Positions 1 through 8,083 of a stretch of 27,147 nt of DNA are shown here, one piece after another (position 1 is the first letter of the stretch; each line of letters starts with the position of its first letter). The translations under genes were made by a program, and so were the position numbers. A model generated the notes under the pieces. The model was given only the letters and a program-made list of their open reading frames with translations, searched no databases and was not told the origin of the DNA. The stretch spans positions 14,470-41,616 of the forward strand of contig DBTN01000030.1 of NCBI GenBank assembly GCA_002307065.1, in the 5' to 3' direction. The DNA is from Akkermansiaceae bacterium UBA1315. GTDB taxonomy: Bacteria > Verrucomicrobiota > Verrucomicrobiia > Verrucomicrobiales > Akkermansiaceae.

Positions 1-2667
1 GGCAAGCACAACGACCTCGAGGATGTCGGCTACGACACCTATCACCACACGTTTTTCGAAATGTTGGGGAACTGGTCGTTCGGCAACTATTTCAAAAAGG
101 AAGCGATCGCTTGGGCGTGGGAATTGGTCGTCGAACGCTGGGGGCTTCCGGCGCACCGGTTGTACGCGTCCGTCTACGCGCCGAAACCGGGCGATCCTGG
201 GGAATTCGACCAGGACGCCTACGATATTTGGGCGGAACTTTTCAAATCGAAGGGCTGCGATCCGGCGGTGCAGATCGTCCATGGAAATGTGAAGGACAAC
301 TTTTGGATGATGGGCGAAACCGGTCCGTGCGGTCCGTGTTCCGAACTTCACGTCGATCTCACGCCGGAAGGAAATCCGATCACCGGTCGCAATTTGGTGA
401 ACAACGATTCCGATCTTTGTATCGAAATCTGGAACCTCGTTTTCATCCAATACAATGCAGAAGCCGATGGCACGTTCCGCGAACTTCCGGCGAAACATAT
501 CGATACCGGTATGGGTTTCGAGCGCGCCTGCTCGATCATCCAAGGCACCAAAGGTTTTACCGATTTCTCGAAAAAACCGACCAACTACGCGACCGACGTT
601 TTCCAACCGCTTTTCCGCAAGCTCGAAGAACTTTCCGGGAAAACTTACGTCGATGTTTATCCGGAGCTTGGCGCAGACCGGTCGGCCTTTACCGAAGAAC
701 TGAAAACCGCCGTCGCTTTCCGCGTCATCGCCGATCACCTCCGCACGCTTTCATTCTCCATCGCCGACGGCATCATGCCCGGCAACAACGGCCGCAACTA
801 CGTCTTGCGCCGTATTTTGCGAAGAGCGGTTCGATATGGCAGACAGCTCGGATTTTCCGGAGATAAGCCATTCTTTGGCGCGCTTGTTGAAACGCTCGTC
901 GCCGAAATGGGCGGAGTTTTCCCGGAACTGAAAGCGCGTGAAAAATCGGTGAGGAAGACGCTGGAGCAGGAAGAAGCGAGTTTCAACCAGACGCTGGATC
1001 GTGGGTTAAAGCGCTTCGAAGAAGCTTCAAGGAGTGTTGGCGTCTCGCCAACAAGTGCAGGACATGTTGGCGAGACGCCAACACTCCTTGGTAACATTTC
1101 CGGAGAAATCGCTTTCGAACTTTACGACACCTTCGGTTTCCCGATCGATCTAACAGAACTGATTTGCGCGGAACGCGGGTTGACGGTGGACATGCCCAAA
1201 TTCGAGGAACTGATGGAACAACAACGCGATCGCGCGCGTTCGGCTCAGAAGAGCACGGTCGTTCGTGCGTTGGATATTTCCACGGAAGCGGTGACGGAAT
1301 TCGTCGGCTTTGAAGAGGATGAAACCGGTGCGACGGTTCTGGAAGTTCACCCGCAGGAAGACGCACTTTTTGTCATCACTGACAAAACGGTTTTCTACGC
1401 GGAAATGGGCGGCCAGTCCGGTGATACGGGAACTCTCGTAGTGAACGGAACGGAATATCCGATTTCGATGGCGCAGCAAATCGGCAAGGCGCGTGCGGTT
1501 TCGGTCCCTGCCGATGCTGCGGTGAAAACCGGTGACACGGTGGTTCTCAAACTCGATCAAACTCGCCGCCGTCCGATCGAAGCGCATCACACCGCGACGC
1601 ATTTGCTTCACTGGGCCTTGCACGAAGTCGTTTCTGCGGACATCGCGCAGCAAGGTTCTTCCGTGGACGAAGACCGGTTGCGTTTCGATTTCAACAGCGC
1701 CGCGCTGACCGCTGAGCAAGTCCGCAAGGTCGAGGAAAAGGTCAACGAATCCATTTCCGCAAACGATCCGGTTTCATGGACGGAAGTTCCGCACGCCGAT
1801 GTCAAAGGTCGCGCAGACGTGATGCAATTCTTCGGCGACAAATACGGCGAGTTTGTTCGCGTCGTCCAAATCGGCGGCGCCCCGAAATCGCTAACCGGTT
1901 ATTCGATGGAGCTTTGCGGCGGCACCCACGTTCGCAGCACTCGCGAGATCGGGCTTTTCAAAATCAAATCCGAAGGCGCGATCGCGTCTGGTGTCCGCCG
2001 GATCGAAGCCGTGACCGGTCACAGCGCGTTGGAATATCTTCGCGACTCGATCATTCAACTTTCGGAAGAATCTTCGGCGATTCAGTCAAAACTTTCTCCA
2101 GTCAACGCCAAGCTCGCCGGTCTCGGCGAACCGGTGGTGAACGTCGCCGTTCCCGAAGCGCTCGATGCCGATTCGCTTTTCCATACCGGTGACATTCACA
2201 AAATCAACGCCGTGCTCGGTGAAGCGCGCCGCGTACTCGACGAGAGCAAAGACGCGGTGATCGAAGCGGAAAAACGTTTCAAAAAACTCCAGTCGTCGTC
2301 CGCCGCTAAAATGGCCGACGAAGCGCTCGCGGAGCTGATCGAAAAAGGCGGACCGATCATCGTCAGCTTCGAAGCCGACGGATCTTTGCTGCAGGAACTT
2401 CAAAACGGCCTGAAGAAAAAGAATTTCGCCGGTGCCGCGCTTCTCATCGTCGATGATGGCGAAAAACTTCACCTCGCGACTTATTGCGGTGAAGCCGCGC
2501 TCGCAACCGGTTTGAAGGCAGGAAATCTGCTCCAAGAACTCGCCGCGATCGCCGGCGGAAAAGGTGGCGGAAAACCGGATCAAGCCCGCGGCGCCGCCCC
2601 GGACCGCTCGAAAATCGAAGAACTCAAAACCGCCGCCGCCGCGAAATTAGGAGCGCGTTCATTCTGA
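1..2667 (+). CDS. alaS: Alanyl-tRNA synthetase, 5' end cut by the window
   Basis: Attaches alanine to tRNA-Ala in the cytoplasm and edits mischarged tRNA. The frame is open from base 1 (GKHNDLEDVGYDTYHHTFFE), so the first in-window ATG at 61 is internal and the N-terminal part of the catalytic domain lies upstream. Visible parts in order are the class II catalytic core, the tRNA-binding middle region, the editing domain with the zinc motif HTATHLLH and the later CGGTH motif, and the C-terminal domain ending in a Gly/Lys-rich GGKGGGKPDQARG stretch. The odd feature is an insertion of roughly 16-20 residues between FEEASRS and NISGEIAFELYDTFG. It is encoded by a perfect 25-bp inverted repeat at 1029-1089. 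Bacterial AlaRS normally has only a short linker before the LYDT(F/Y)G motif. The frame stays open through the insertion, so the enzyme is probably functional. Confidence 0.97.
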   Translation, partial: GKHNDLEDVGYDTYHHTFFEMLGNWSFGNYFKKEAIAWAWELVVERWGLPAHRLYASVYAPKPGDPGEFDQDAYDIWAELFKSKGCDPAVQIVHGNVKDNFWMMGETGPCGPCSELHVDLTPEGNPITGRNLVNNDSDLCIEIWNLVFIQYNAEADGTFRELPAKHIDTGMGFERACSIIQGTKGFTDFSKKPTNYATDVFQPLFRKLEELSGKTYVDVYPELGADRSAFTEELKTAVAFRVIADHLRTLSFSIADGIMPGNNGRNYVLRRILRRAVRYGRQLGFSGDKPFFGALVETLVAEMGGVFPELKAREKSVRKTLEQEEASFNQTLDRGLKRFEEASRSVGVSPTSAGHVGETPTLLGNISGEIAFELYDTFGFPIDLTELICAERGLTVDMPKFEELMEQQRDRARSAQKSTVVRALDISTEAVTEFVGFEEDETGATVLEVHPQEDALFVITDKTVFYAEMGGQSGDTGTLVVNGTEYPISMAQQIGKARAVSVPADAAVKTGDTVVLKLDQTRRRPIEAHHTATHLLHWALHEVVSADIAQQGSSVDEDRLRFDFNSAALTAEQVRKVEEKVNESISANDPVSWTEVPHADVKGRADVMQFFGDKYGEFVRVVQIGGAPKSLTGYSMELCGGTHVRSTREIGLFKIKSEGAIASGVRRIEAVTGHSALEYLRDSIIQLSEESSAIQSKLSPVNAKLAGLGEPVVNVAVPEALDADSLFHTGDIHKINAVLGEARRVLDESKDAVIEAEKRFKKLQSSSAAKMADEALAELIEKGGPIIVSFEADGSLLQELQNGLKKKNFAGAALLIVDDGEKLHLATYCGEAALATGLKAGNLLQELAAIAGGKGGGKPDQARGAAPDRSKIEELKTAAAAKLGARSF
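1029..1089. repeat. Palindromic repeat inserted in frame inside alaS
   Basis: Two perfectly complementary 25-base arms (1029-1053 and 1065-1089) flank an 11-base spacer. Each arm contains its own smaller dyad: TGTTGGCGTCTCGCCAACA at 1035-1053 and TGTTGGCGAGACGCCAACA at 1065-1083, each with 8-bp half-arms and a 3-base centre. The sense strand translates to SVGVSPTSAGHVGETPTLLG. Because the element is palindromic, the opposite strand encodes nearly the same peptide (SVGVSPTCPALVGETPTLL). The length and phase keep the alaS frame. It resembles protein-coding palindromic elements known from Rickettsia in principle, but not in sequence. Membership in a dispersed family of this genome is inferred, since only one copy lies in the window. 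Confidence 0.85.
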
Positions 2668-2680
2668 ACGCCATTTGAAA

Positions 2681-2744
2681 GGACATCCTGTCCGTTTTGA
2701 GGTTTTCGACAGAATGTCGAATGGGATAGTCGACAGAATCTCGA
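2681..2744. repeat. Three short dyads at about 25-base spacing after alaS
   Basis: The 140-base gap between alaS and the sugar kinase holds GGACATCCTGTCC (2681-2693, 5-bp arms), TCGACAGAATGTCGA (2706-2720, perfect 6-bp arms) and TCGACAGAATCTCGA (2730-2744, the same word with one change that breaks the dyad). Their centres are about 24-26 bases apart. There is no T-tract, so a standard intrinsic terminator is not supported. They may be remnants of a dispersed repeat, or operator sites for the downstream kinase gene. Confidence 0.6.
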
Positions 2745-2807
2745 CGCTCCGGCTTTACAGTATGGGGGCTGGACGTTTCAATTCCTCCGCTTCCATCAAT
2801 CAATGCC

Positions 2808-3905
2808 ATGTCCCTGACCATCAAACCGAAGTCTGAAGTCACCTTTGATCAAATTTCCCTCGGCGAAGTGATGCTTCGGCTAGATCCAGGTGAAGGCCGC
2901 ATTCGCACCGCCCGCAATTTCACCGCTTGGGAAGGTGGTGGCGAATACAACACGTCGCGCGGACTCCGGAAATGCTTCGGCTACAAAACCGGTGTGGTGA
3001 CGGCATTTGTCGATAACGAGATCGGTCACCTGATCGAAGACTTTATCATGCAAGGCGGCGTCGCCACGGATTTCATTCAATGGCGCGAAGATGACGGCAT
3101 CGGCCGCAATGTGCGCAACGGTCTGAATTTCACCGAACGTGGATTTGGCATTCGAGGCGCGGTGGGAAATCCGGATCGCGGAAATACGGCGGCGTCTCAA
3201 CTGAAACCGGGTGACGTCGACTGGGATCACATCTTCGGTAAACTCGGGGTCCGCTGGTTCCATACCGGTGGCATTTTCGCCGCGCTTTCGGAAACAACGG
3301 CGGCATTGACGGTTGAGGCCGTGAAAGCCGCAAACAAATACGGCACGATCGTTTCCTACGATTTGAATTATCGTCCGTCGCTTTGGAAGACGATCGGCGG
3401 ATTGGAAAAGGCTCAGGAAGTGAATCGTGAGATCGCCAAATATGTCGATGTCATGATCGGCAACGAAGAGGATTTCACCGCATCGCTCGGCTTCGAAGTC
3501 GAAGGGGTGGATCATAACATTTCCGCGATCGAGACCGATGCATTCAAAGCGATGATCGAGACCGCAGTGAAGGAGTTTCCGAACTTTAAAGTCGCGGCGA
3601 CAACACTCCGTCGCGTGATCACCGCGACGAAAAACGATTGGAGCGCGATCCTCTGGCACGATGGGAAATTCCACGAGAGCAAGAAGTACCCGGAACTTGA
3701 GATCCTCGATCGCGTCGGCGGCGGCGACAGCTTTGCTTCCGGTTTGCAGTTCGGGTTCCTTGAGTTCAACGACGCACAAAAAGCGGTCGAGTATGGAGCT
3801 GCTCACGGCGCGTTGGCATCGACCACGCCTGGAGACACCTCGATGGTGACGCGGAAGGAAGTCGAAAAGCAGATCGGCGGCGGCGGTGCACGCGTCGTTC
3901 GGTAA
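2808..3905 (+). CDS. PfkB-family sugar kinase, probably 2-keto-3-deoxygluconate kinase type
   Basis: A 365-residue ribokinase/PfkB-family protein expected to phosphorylate a sugar or sugar acid with ATP in the cytoplasm. The N-terminal region carries the substrate-lid and glycine motif (FTAWEGGGEYNTSRGL, about residues 38-53). The middle has SYDLNYRPSLW, a strand typical of KDG-kinase-like members. The C-terminal anion-hole and catalytic-base motif is DRVGGGDSFASG (about residues 303-314), whose Asp is the expected general base. Length and motif order fit 2-dehydro-3-deoxygluconokinase, but other sugars (fructose, ribose) cannot be excluded. The ATG at 2808 has no Shine-Dalgarno sequence. No other sugar-pathway gene is adjacent, so context does not settle the substrate. 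Confidence 0.85.
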   Translation: MSLTIKPKSEVTFDQISLGEVMLRLDPGEGRIRTARNFTAWEGGGEYNTSRGLRKCFGYKTGVVTAFVDNEIGHLIEDFIMQGGVATDFIQWREDDGIGRNVRNGLNFTERGFGIRGAVGNPDRGNTAASQLKPGDVDWDHIFGKLGVRWFHTGGIFAALSETTAALTVEAVKAANKYGTIVSYDLNYRPSLWKTIGGLEKAQEVNREIAKYVDVMIGNEEDFTASLGFEVEGVDHNISAIETDAFKAMIETAVKEFPNFKVAATTLRRVITATKNDWSAILWHDGKFHESKKYPELEILDRVGGGDSFASGLQFGFLEFNDAQKAVEYGAAHGALASTTPGDTSMVTRKEVEKQIGGGGARVVR

Positions 3906-3925
3906 TGCGTTCGACGAGGTTTTCC

Positions 3926-3953
3926 GAAGCAGAGACAGAAGTGTCTCTGCTTC
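3926..3953. repeat. Perfect 12-bp hairpin after the sugar kinase gene
   Basis: The arms GAAGCAGAGACA (3926-3937) and TGTCTCTGCTTC (3942-3953) are perfectly complementary around a GAAG loop. No T-tract follows on either strand, so it is not a canonical intrinsic terminator, although it could slow transcription or stabilise the mRNA 3' end. It lies 27 bases upstream of the sigma-54 -24 element at 3981. It is probably another dispersed palindrome. Confidence 0.6.
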
Positions 3954-3978
3954 AAGGATGGCGGTCGCGATTGAGGTC

Positions 3979-3996
3979 TTGGCACATGGAGTGCTT
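3979..3996 (+). promoter_or_regulatory. Sigma-54 (-24/-12) promoter for the kinase/regulator operon
   Basis: TTGGCACATGGAGTGCTT has GG at 3981-3982 and GC at 3993-3994 with exactly 10 bases between. It matches TGGCAC-N5-TTGCW at all positions but one. The predicted start is near 4006, about 18 bases before the histidine kinase ATG at 4024. Sigma-54 promoters need an AAA+ activator, and the second gene of this operon encodes one, so self-activation is plausible. Confidence 0.7.
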
Positions 3997-4023
3997 GGGT
4001 GACCCGTTGCCTCCCATGCCGAA

Positions 4024-6462
4024 ATGTCGAAACCGCCTGCCGAATTTTCTCCGGTAAAGGCACCCGCTTGCGTTGCGCTGGTTGCCGGAGTTCTGCTTTC
4101 CGTGTTGGTGACCGGTGTGCTGTGGCAATCGCGGCAGCGCGCGCGGCAGGACGAGGTTCAGCGGATTGCTCAAGATCGCGCAGATGTGATCCGCGGTCAG
4201 ATTTTGCGTTCGATGGAGGTGCTCCATGGCATGGCCGCGCTTTTCGAAGCCCGGCCGGATACGGATCGAGCCGCTTTTGCGAAATTTGTGACCGGTTCGC
4301 TCGCTCGGCAGCCGGAGCTTCAGGCGCTTGCGTGGGACCCTCAGGTTCCCGCCAACGAACGGGCAACTTGGGAACTTCAAGCCCGTGCGGACGGGTTTCC
4401 GCAATTTGAATTTACCGAGGAAAAACCGGGGGGTGGCACGACTACCGCGGCGCCTCGAGAAATCCATTACCCGGTCTATTTCCTCGAAAGCTTGGAGAAA
4501 AACGCCGCCGCTCTCGGCTTCGATGTAGGCTCTGAGCCACGTCGGCGCAAGGCGCTTGAGCGGGCTCGCGATACCGGTCAGCCGACGGCGACCGCGCCGA
4601 TCCGTTTGGCGCAGGAATCGGGTTCTCAGCAGGGATTCATCGTTTTTCAGCCGGTTTACCTTGGGCCTGCGGACACGGTTGAAGAACGCCGCGCGTCGTT
4701 GACGGGTTTCGCCACGGCGGTGTTTCGGATCGGCGATTTGTTAGAGCTTTCGCTCAATCACCGCAGTGGAAATCCGGTCGCGCTCACCGTGTCCGATCAG
4801 GAAGACAACGCGCGGCTTTATCGGCAAACCGGTCTGCGGAAATCCGGCGTGCCCGTCTGGGAAACTCCGCTGGAAGTCGCGGGGCGGCATTGGAAACTTC
4901 TTTTTGAACCGACGCCGAGTTTCCCCGGATTAGGCACGGATTTTTTGCCATGGATTTCGTTTCTCACCGGCCTGGTCATCACCGGTTTGACGGCTGCCTA
5001 CCTGTGGAGCAACGCGCGGCGAACGGCTGGAATGCGCTTCGAGGTGAGCGTCCGGAAAGCCGCCGAATCCGCAGCGGATTTTGCCAACCAAGCGAAGTCG
5101 GAATTTCTCGCCAACATGAGCCACGAGATCCGCACGCCGATGAATGCGATTCTCGGCTACTCTCAAATCCTCGCCCGTGATGATTCGCTTTCGCCCTTTC
5201 ATCGGGATGCCGTCGCCACGATCATCAGTAGCGGCGATCACCTGTTGCATCTGATTGATGAAATTCTCGATCTATCGAAAATCGATGCGGGTCAGATGGA
5301 AGTGACGATTTCCGACTTCGATCTCTCCGCGCTCGTCCACGAAATGGCCGCGATGTTCCAACATCCCTGCGAGGAAAAAAAACTCGGACTGCGCATCGGA
5401 TTTACGGATCCCGATGAGCCGGTCATCGTTCGCGGAGATCAGGGAAAACTCCGGCAAGTGCTCATCAATCTTCTCGGGAACGCGGTGAAATTCACCAACC
5501 ACGGGTTGATCCAATTTCACGTCCAAAAATTCAGCGAGGACGATTGGACGTTCGCCATCGAAGACACCGGTCCGGGCATCGCGGAGGAAATCGTGGAAAA
5601 AATTTTCCAACCCTTTCACCAAGGCGCATCCACCGATCAACGTGGCGGGACGGGGCTGGGCCTTGCCATTGCCCGTCGTCAAGTCGAGCTGATGGGCGGT
5701 CATCTTGATGTTTCTTCGGAGCTTGGGAAAGGATCCGTTTTCACCGCCACGGTTCCGCTCGCATCTTCACTTGCGCCTTCTCCCGAGGCGTCGCGTGGGG
5801 CGATTCGGCGGGTCAGCAAGCTCGCGCCGGGTTCGACGGTCCGCGCGTTGGTCGTCGATGATATCGCGGAAAACCGGAGCGTCCTTTCCGCCATGCTCAC
5901 CCAGATCGGCTGCGAGGTTGTATTGGCCGGAAACGTGCGCCAAGCCCTGGAAGTCATCCGCGTTTCTCGTCCGCAGATCGTGTTCATGGACATTCGCTCG
6001 CCTGGCCTCGGGGGTGCCCAACCGGTTCGTGCATTGGTCGAAGAATTTGGTGCAACCGGTTTGAAAATCGTCGCGACCTCAGCCTCAGCGCTGGCTCAAG
6101 ATCGCGAAGAATGTCTCAAGACCGGATGCGATGATTTTGTAGCGAAGCCATTCCGAGCAGAAAAAATTTATCAATGTTTGTTGTGTCTTCCCGGTGTGGA
6201 AATGACTTATCTCGAAGCCGAAGGTCAGATCCATGCGCCGAACACGTTTGACCTCGGACAAATCACTTTGCCACAGGAACTGGCGACCCGCTTGACCGTC
6301 GCCGCGGAGCTTCACAGCGCGACTGTTCTGAAAAACTGCCTCATCGATGTGGAAAAGCTTGGCCCGGCAGGAGAGCGCCTTTCCCGTCATCTGCGAGGAT
6401 TCCTTTCCAGCTACGATATGAAAACCATCCAACGGCTGATCGCCCAAATCCCGGTCGCATGA
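4024..6462 (+). CDS. Hybrid sensor histidine kinase with CHASE domain and C-terminal receiver
   Basis: An 812-residue inner-membrane sensor kinase. Transmembrane segment 1 lies at about residues 14-36, followed by a periplasmic CHASE-type sensing domain (about 75-230) and transmembrane segment 2 at about 309-328. The HisKA box is FLANMSHEIRTP with the phospho-accepting His367. The ATP-binding domain has an N box (LINLLGNAVKFTN, about 480-492), a G1 box (DTGPG) and a G2 box (GGTGLGLA). A receiver domain starts near residue 605 with the predicted phospho-acceptor Asp656 (FMDIRSPG) and the conserved Lys in AKPF. About 80 uncharacterised residues follow. The stop overlaps the next gene's start (ATGA at 6459), so the two are translationally coupled and are the likely cognate pair. 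CHASE domains sense small extracellular molecules. The ligand here is unknown, and a substrate of the downstream nitrogen pathway is an inference. Confidence 0.93.
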   Translation: MSKPPAEFSPVKAPACVALVAGVLLSVLVTGVLWQSRQRARQDEVQRIAQDRADVIRGQILRSMEVLHGMAALFEARPDTDRAAFAKFVTGSLARQPELQALAWDPQVPANERATWELQARADGFPQFEFTEEKPGGGTTTAAPREIHYPVYFLESLEKNAAALGFDVGSEPRRRKALERARDTGQPTATAPIRLAQESGSQQGFIVFQPVYLGPADTVEERRASLTGFATAVFRIGDLLELSLNHRSGNPVALTVSDQEDNARLYRQTGLRKSGVPVWETPLEVAGRHWKLLFEPTPSFPGLGTDFLPWISFLTGLVITGLTAAYLWSNARRTAGMRFEVSVRKAAESAADFANQAKSEFLANMSHEIRTPMNAILGYSQILARDDSLSPFHRDAVATIISSGDHLLHLIDEILDLSKIDAGQMEVTISDFDLSALVHEMAAMFQHPCEEKKLGLRIGFTDPDEPVIVRGDQGKLRQVLINLLGNAVKFTNHGLIQFHVQKFSEDDWTFAIEDTGPGIAEEIVEKIFQPFHQGASTDQRGGTGLGLAIARRQVELMGGHLDVSSELGKGSVFTATVPLASSLAPSPEASRGAIRRVSKLAPGSTVRALVVDDIAENRSVLSAMLTQIGCEVVLAGNVRQALEVIRVSRPQIVFMDIRSPGLGGAQPVRALVEEFGATGLKIVATSASALAQDREECLKTGCDDFVAKPFRAEKIYQCLLCLPGVEMTYLEAEGQIHAPNTFDLGQITLPQELATRLTVAAELHSATVLKNCLIDVEKLGPAGERLSRHLRGFLSSYDMKTIQRLIAQIPVA

Positions 6463-7907
6463 GCTCTCCTCGCATCCTCATTGCCGATGATACCGCCGCA
6501 AGTCTCTCGCTGCTGAGCGATCTGTTAGAACCGCTGGGTTACGAAATCCTCGCCGTGTCCGACGGGCGGGCCGCGATCCAGCTCGTTCACCGCGCGAAAC
6601 CGGATTTGATTCTGTTAGATGTGATGATGCCTCACGGTGACGGTTTTTCAGTTTGCCGGGCTTTGAAAGCCGATCCGGAAATCGCCGGAATTCCGGTGAT
6701 TTTTATCACCAGTCGTCAGGAAACCGGCGATGTGGTGAGGGGTTTTAAAGTTGGTGCGGTCGATTATATTTTGAAACCTTTTCAAGCCGAAGAAGTAATC
6801 TCGCGAGTCGCGACTCATCTTCAGCTAAGTCGTGTCACCCGTGAGTTGCTTGAGCGGAATTCCGAACTGGAGGAGGAAATTTCACGTCGCAGGCAGGCGG
6901 AGCAAGCGCGTGACAAAGCGGCGGAGCGGCTATCGAATCTGGCATCAAACGAAGCGAAGCGCTGGGGGATCACCGGTTTCATCGGCAGCAGTCCGCACCT
7001 CAAGCGCATCCTGGGAGATATCGAAAAACTCCACCACTTCGGAAAAACCAGCGTCCTGATCACCGGTGAAAGCGGAACCGGGAAAGAGCTGGTCGCCCGT
7101 GCCATTCATCACCAAAGCCCTCGCGCAGCCGGGCCATTTGTTCCCGTGAATTGTGTGGCGATTCCTGGCGAACTTGCGGAATCCCTGTTTTTTGGTCACA
7201 CCAAAGGTGCGTTTACCGGTGCGGTTTCCGATCGGAAGGGGTATCTCGAACTCGCCGATGGTGGCACGCTTTTTCTGGATGAAATCGGAGATATGCCGGC
7301 GACGCTTCAGGGGAAACTATTGCGGGTTCTCGAGGATGGCGAGGTCACACCGGTCGGGGCGAGTCGTGCGCGGCGGGTCGATGTCCGTGTGGTTTCCGCA
7401 ACAAACGCGAATCTAACAGAAAAGATGGAAGCCGGTGATTTCCGTCAGGATTTGTTTTTCCGATTGGCTCGATTTACCGTCGAGACCCCGCCGCTGCGCG
7501 AGAGAAAGGAAGATGTGGCTTTGTTAGCGAAGCATTTTCTCGAAGTGTTCGCGGCCGAGATGGGCATGAACGCGCCCCTGCTCAGTGTGCGAGCGCTTGA
7601 GCTTTTGCGGAGCCATCGATTTCCCGGCAATATTCGTGAATTGAAGAACGTGATGGAACGTGCGTTGATTCTCAGTTCTGGAAAAACCGTCGAGCCCGAA
7701 CATTTGCAGTTGTTTCAGACATCTGCGAAATCGGTGGCCGACTCGGAGATATCAACTCCATTGCCATTGAATATGGATGCCGCCGAACAGGAACTCATTC
7801 GGCGTGCTTTGGATGAAACGGGGGGGAATGTTGCGGAGGCGGCACGTCTGTTAGGTGTGAACCGCAGCCGCATCTACCGGCGTTTTCCTCATCTGGTGAA
7901 AACTTGA
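6459..7907 (+). CDS. NtrC-type response regulator, sigma-54-dependent transcription activator
   Basis: A 482-residue regulator with three parts. The receiver domain (about 1-120) has acidic residues D10/D11, phospho-acceptor Asp54 (LLDVMMP) and the Lys of LKPF. A charged, probably coiled-coil linker spans about 125-165. The AAA+ domain has Walker A GESGTGKE (203-210), the sigma-54-contact loop GAFTGA (250-255), a Walker B motif in GTLFLDEIGD, and the arginine-containing FRLARF/PLRER region. A Fis-type helix-turn-helix (NVAEAARLLGVNRSRIYRRF) closes the protein. The intact GAFTGA motif means it should activate sigma-54 polymerase. The gene overlaps the kinase gene by 4 bases. Immediately after its stop codon come a nested dyad and a second sigma-54 promoter, making the outer-membrane/hydrolase operon its most likely target. 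Confidence 0.95.
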   Translation: MSSPRILIADDTAASLSLLSDLLEPLGYEILAVSDGRAAIQLVHRAKPDLILLDVMMPHGDGFSVCRALKADPEIAGIPVIFITSRQETGDVVRGFKVGAVDYILKPFQAEEVISRVATHLQLSRVTRELLERNSELEEEISRRRQAEQARDKAAERLSNLASNEAKRWGITGFIGSSPHLKRILGDIEKLHHFGKTSVLITGESGTGKELVARAIHHQSPRAAGPFVPVNCVAIPGELAESLFFGHTKGAFTGAVSDRKGYLELADGGTLFLDEIGDMPATLQGKLLRVLEDGEVTPVGASRARRVDVRVVSATNANLTEKMEAGDFRQDLFFRLARFTVETPPLRERKEDVALLAKHFLEVFAAEMGMNAPLLSVRALELLRSHRFPGNIRELKNVMERALILSSGKTVEPEHLQLFQTSAKSVADSEISTPLPLNMDAAEQELIRRALDETGGNVAEAARLLGVNRSRIYRRFPHLVKT

Positions 7908-7912
7908 TGGGC

Positions 7913-7947
7913 TGTTGCAGGTGTTGCGCGGCGGAACAGTTGCAACA
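7913..7947. promoter_or_regulatory. Nested dyad, candidate enhancer site for the sigma-54 activator
   Basis: Two inverted repeats share one centre at base 7930. The outer pair is TGTTGCA (7913-7919) with TGCAACA (7941-7947), 7 of 7 complementary. The inner pair is TGTTGC (7922-7927) with GGAACA (7933-7938), 5 of 6. Thus four copies of a TGTTGC-like half-site are spaced about 9 bases apart. The centre lies about 123 bases upstream of the predicted start at 8053, a normal distance for an NtrC-class upstream activating sequence. No T-tract follows, which argues against a terminator for the preceding gene, although an RNA hairpin could form. Confidence 0.6.
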
Positions 7948-8025
7948 TTTGGATTCGTAGTGATTCAAGTGTTGGGCGATCTATAATCCTTTGAAAGCGA
8001 GTGGATTGAGTTGTCTTAAAATGGC

Positions 8026-8043
8026 TTGGCATCAGCGGTGCTA
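8026..8043 (+). promoter_or_regulatory. Sigma-54 (-24/-12) promoter for the import/hydrolase operon
   Basis: TTGGCATCAGCGGTGCTA has GG at 8028-8029 and GC at 8040-8041 with the required 10-base gap, and matches TGGCA and TGCW. The predicted start is near 8053, about 31 bases before the ATG at 8084. The match to the promoter at 3979 is close, especially in the TTGGCA and GTGCT blocks. Confidence 0.68.
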
Positions 8044-8083
8044 AAGAGGATTCGCCTATTGTTTCGCCAGCACCTACTATCTT

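Noticed and set aside
1029..1089. Palindrome considered as an internal terminator or an assembly artefact
   Set aside because: There is no T-tract, the frame is preserved on both sides, and alaS continues with conserved sequence, so an in-frame insertion is the simpler reading.
2880..3806. A 308-residue minus-strand frame opposite the sugar kinase
   Set aside because: It mirrors the codon structure of the real gene and has no recognisable motifs.
4431..4448. TGGCACGACTACCGCGG, another GG-N10-GC match
   Set aside because: It lies inside the kinase coding region and its -12 half (CCGCG) is poor, so it is taken as chance.
7913..7947. Dyad considered as a terminator for the response regulator gene
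   Set aside because: No T-tract follows, the arms are interrupted in a half-site pattern, and its distance from the sigma-54 promoter fits an enhancer better.
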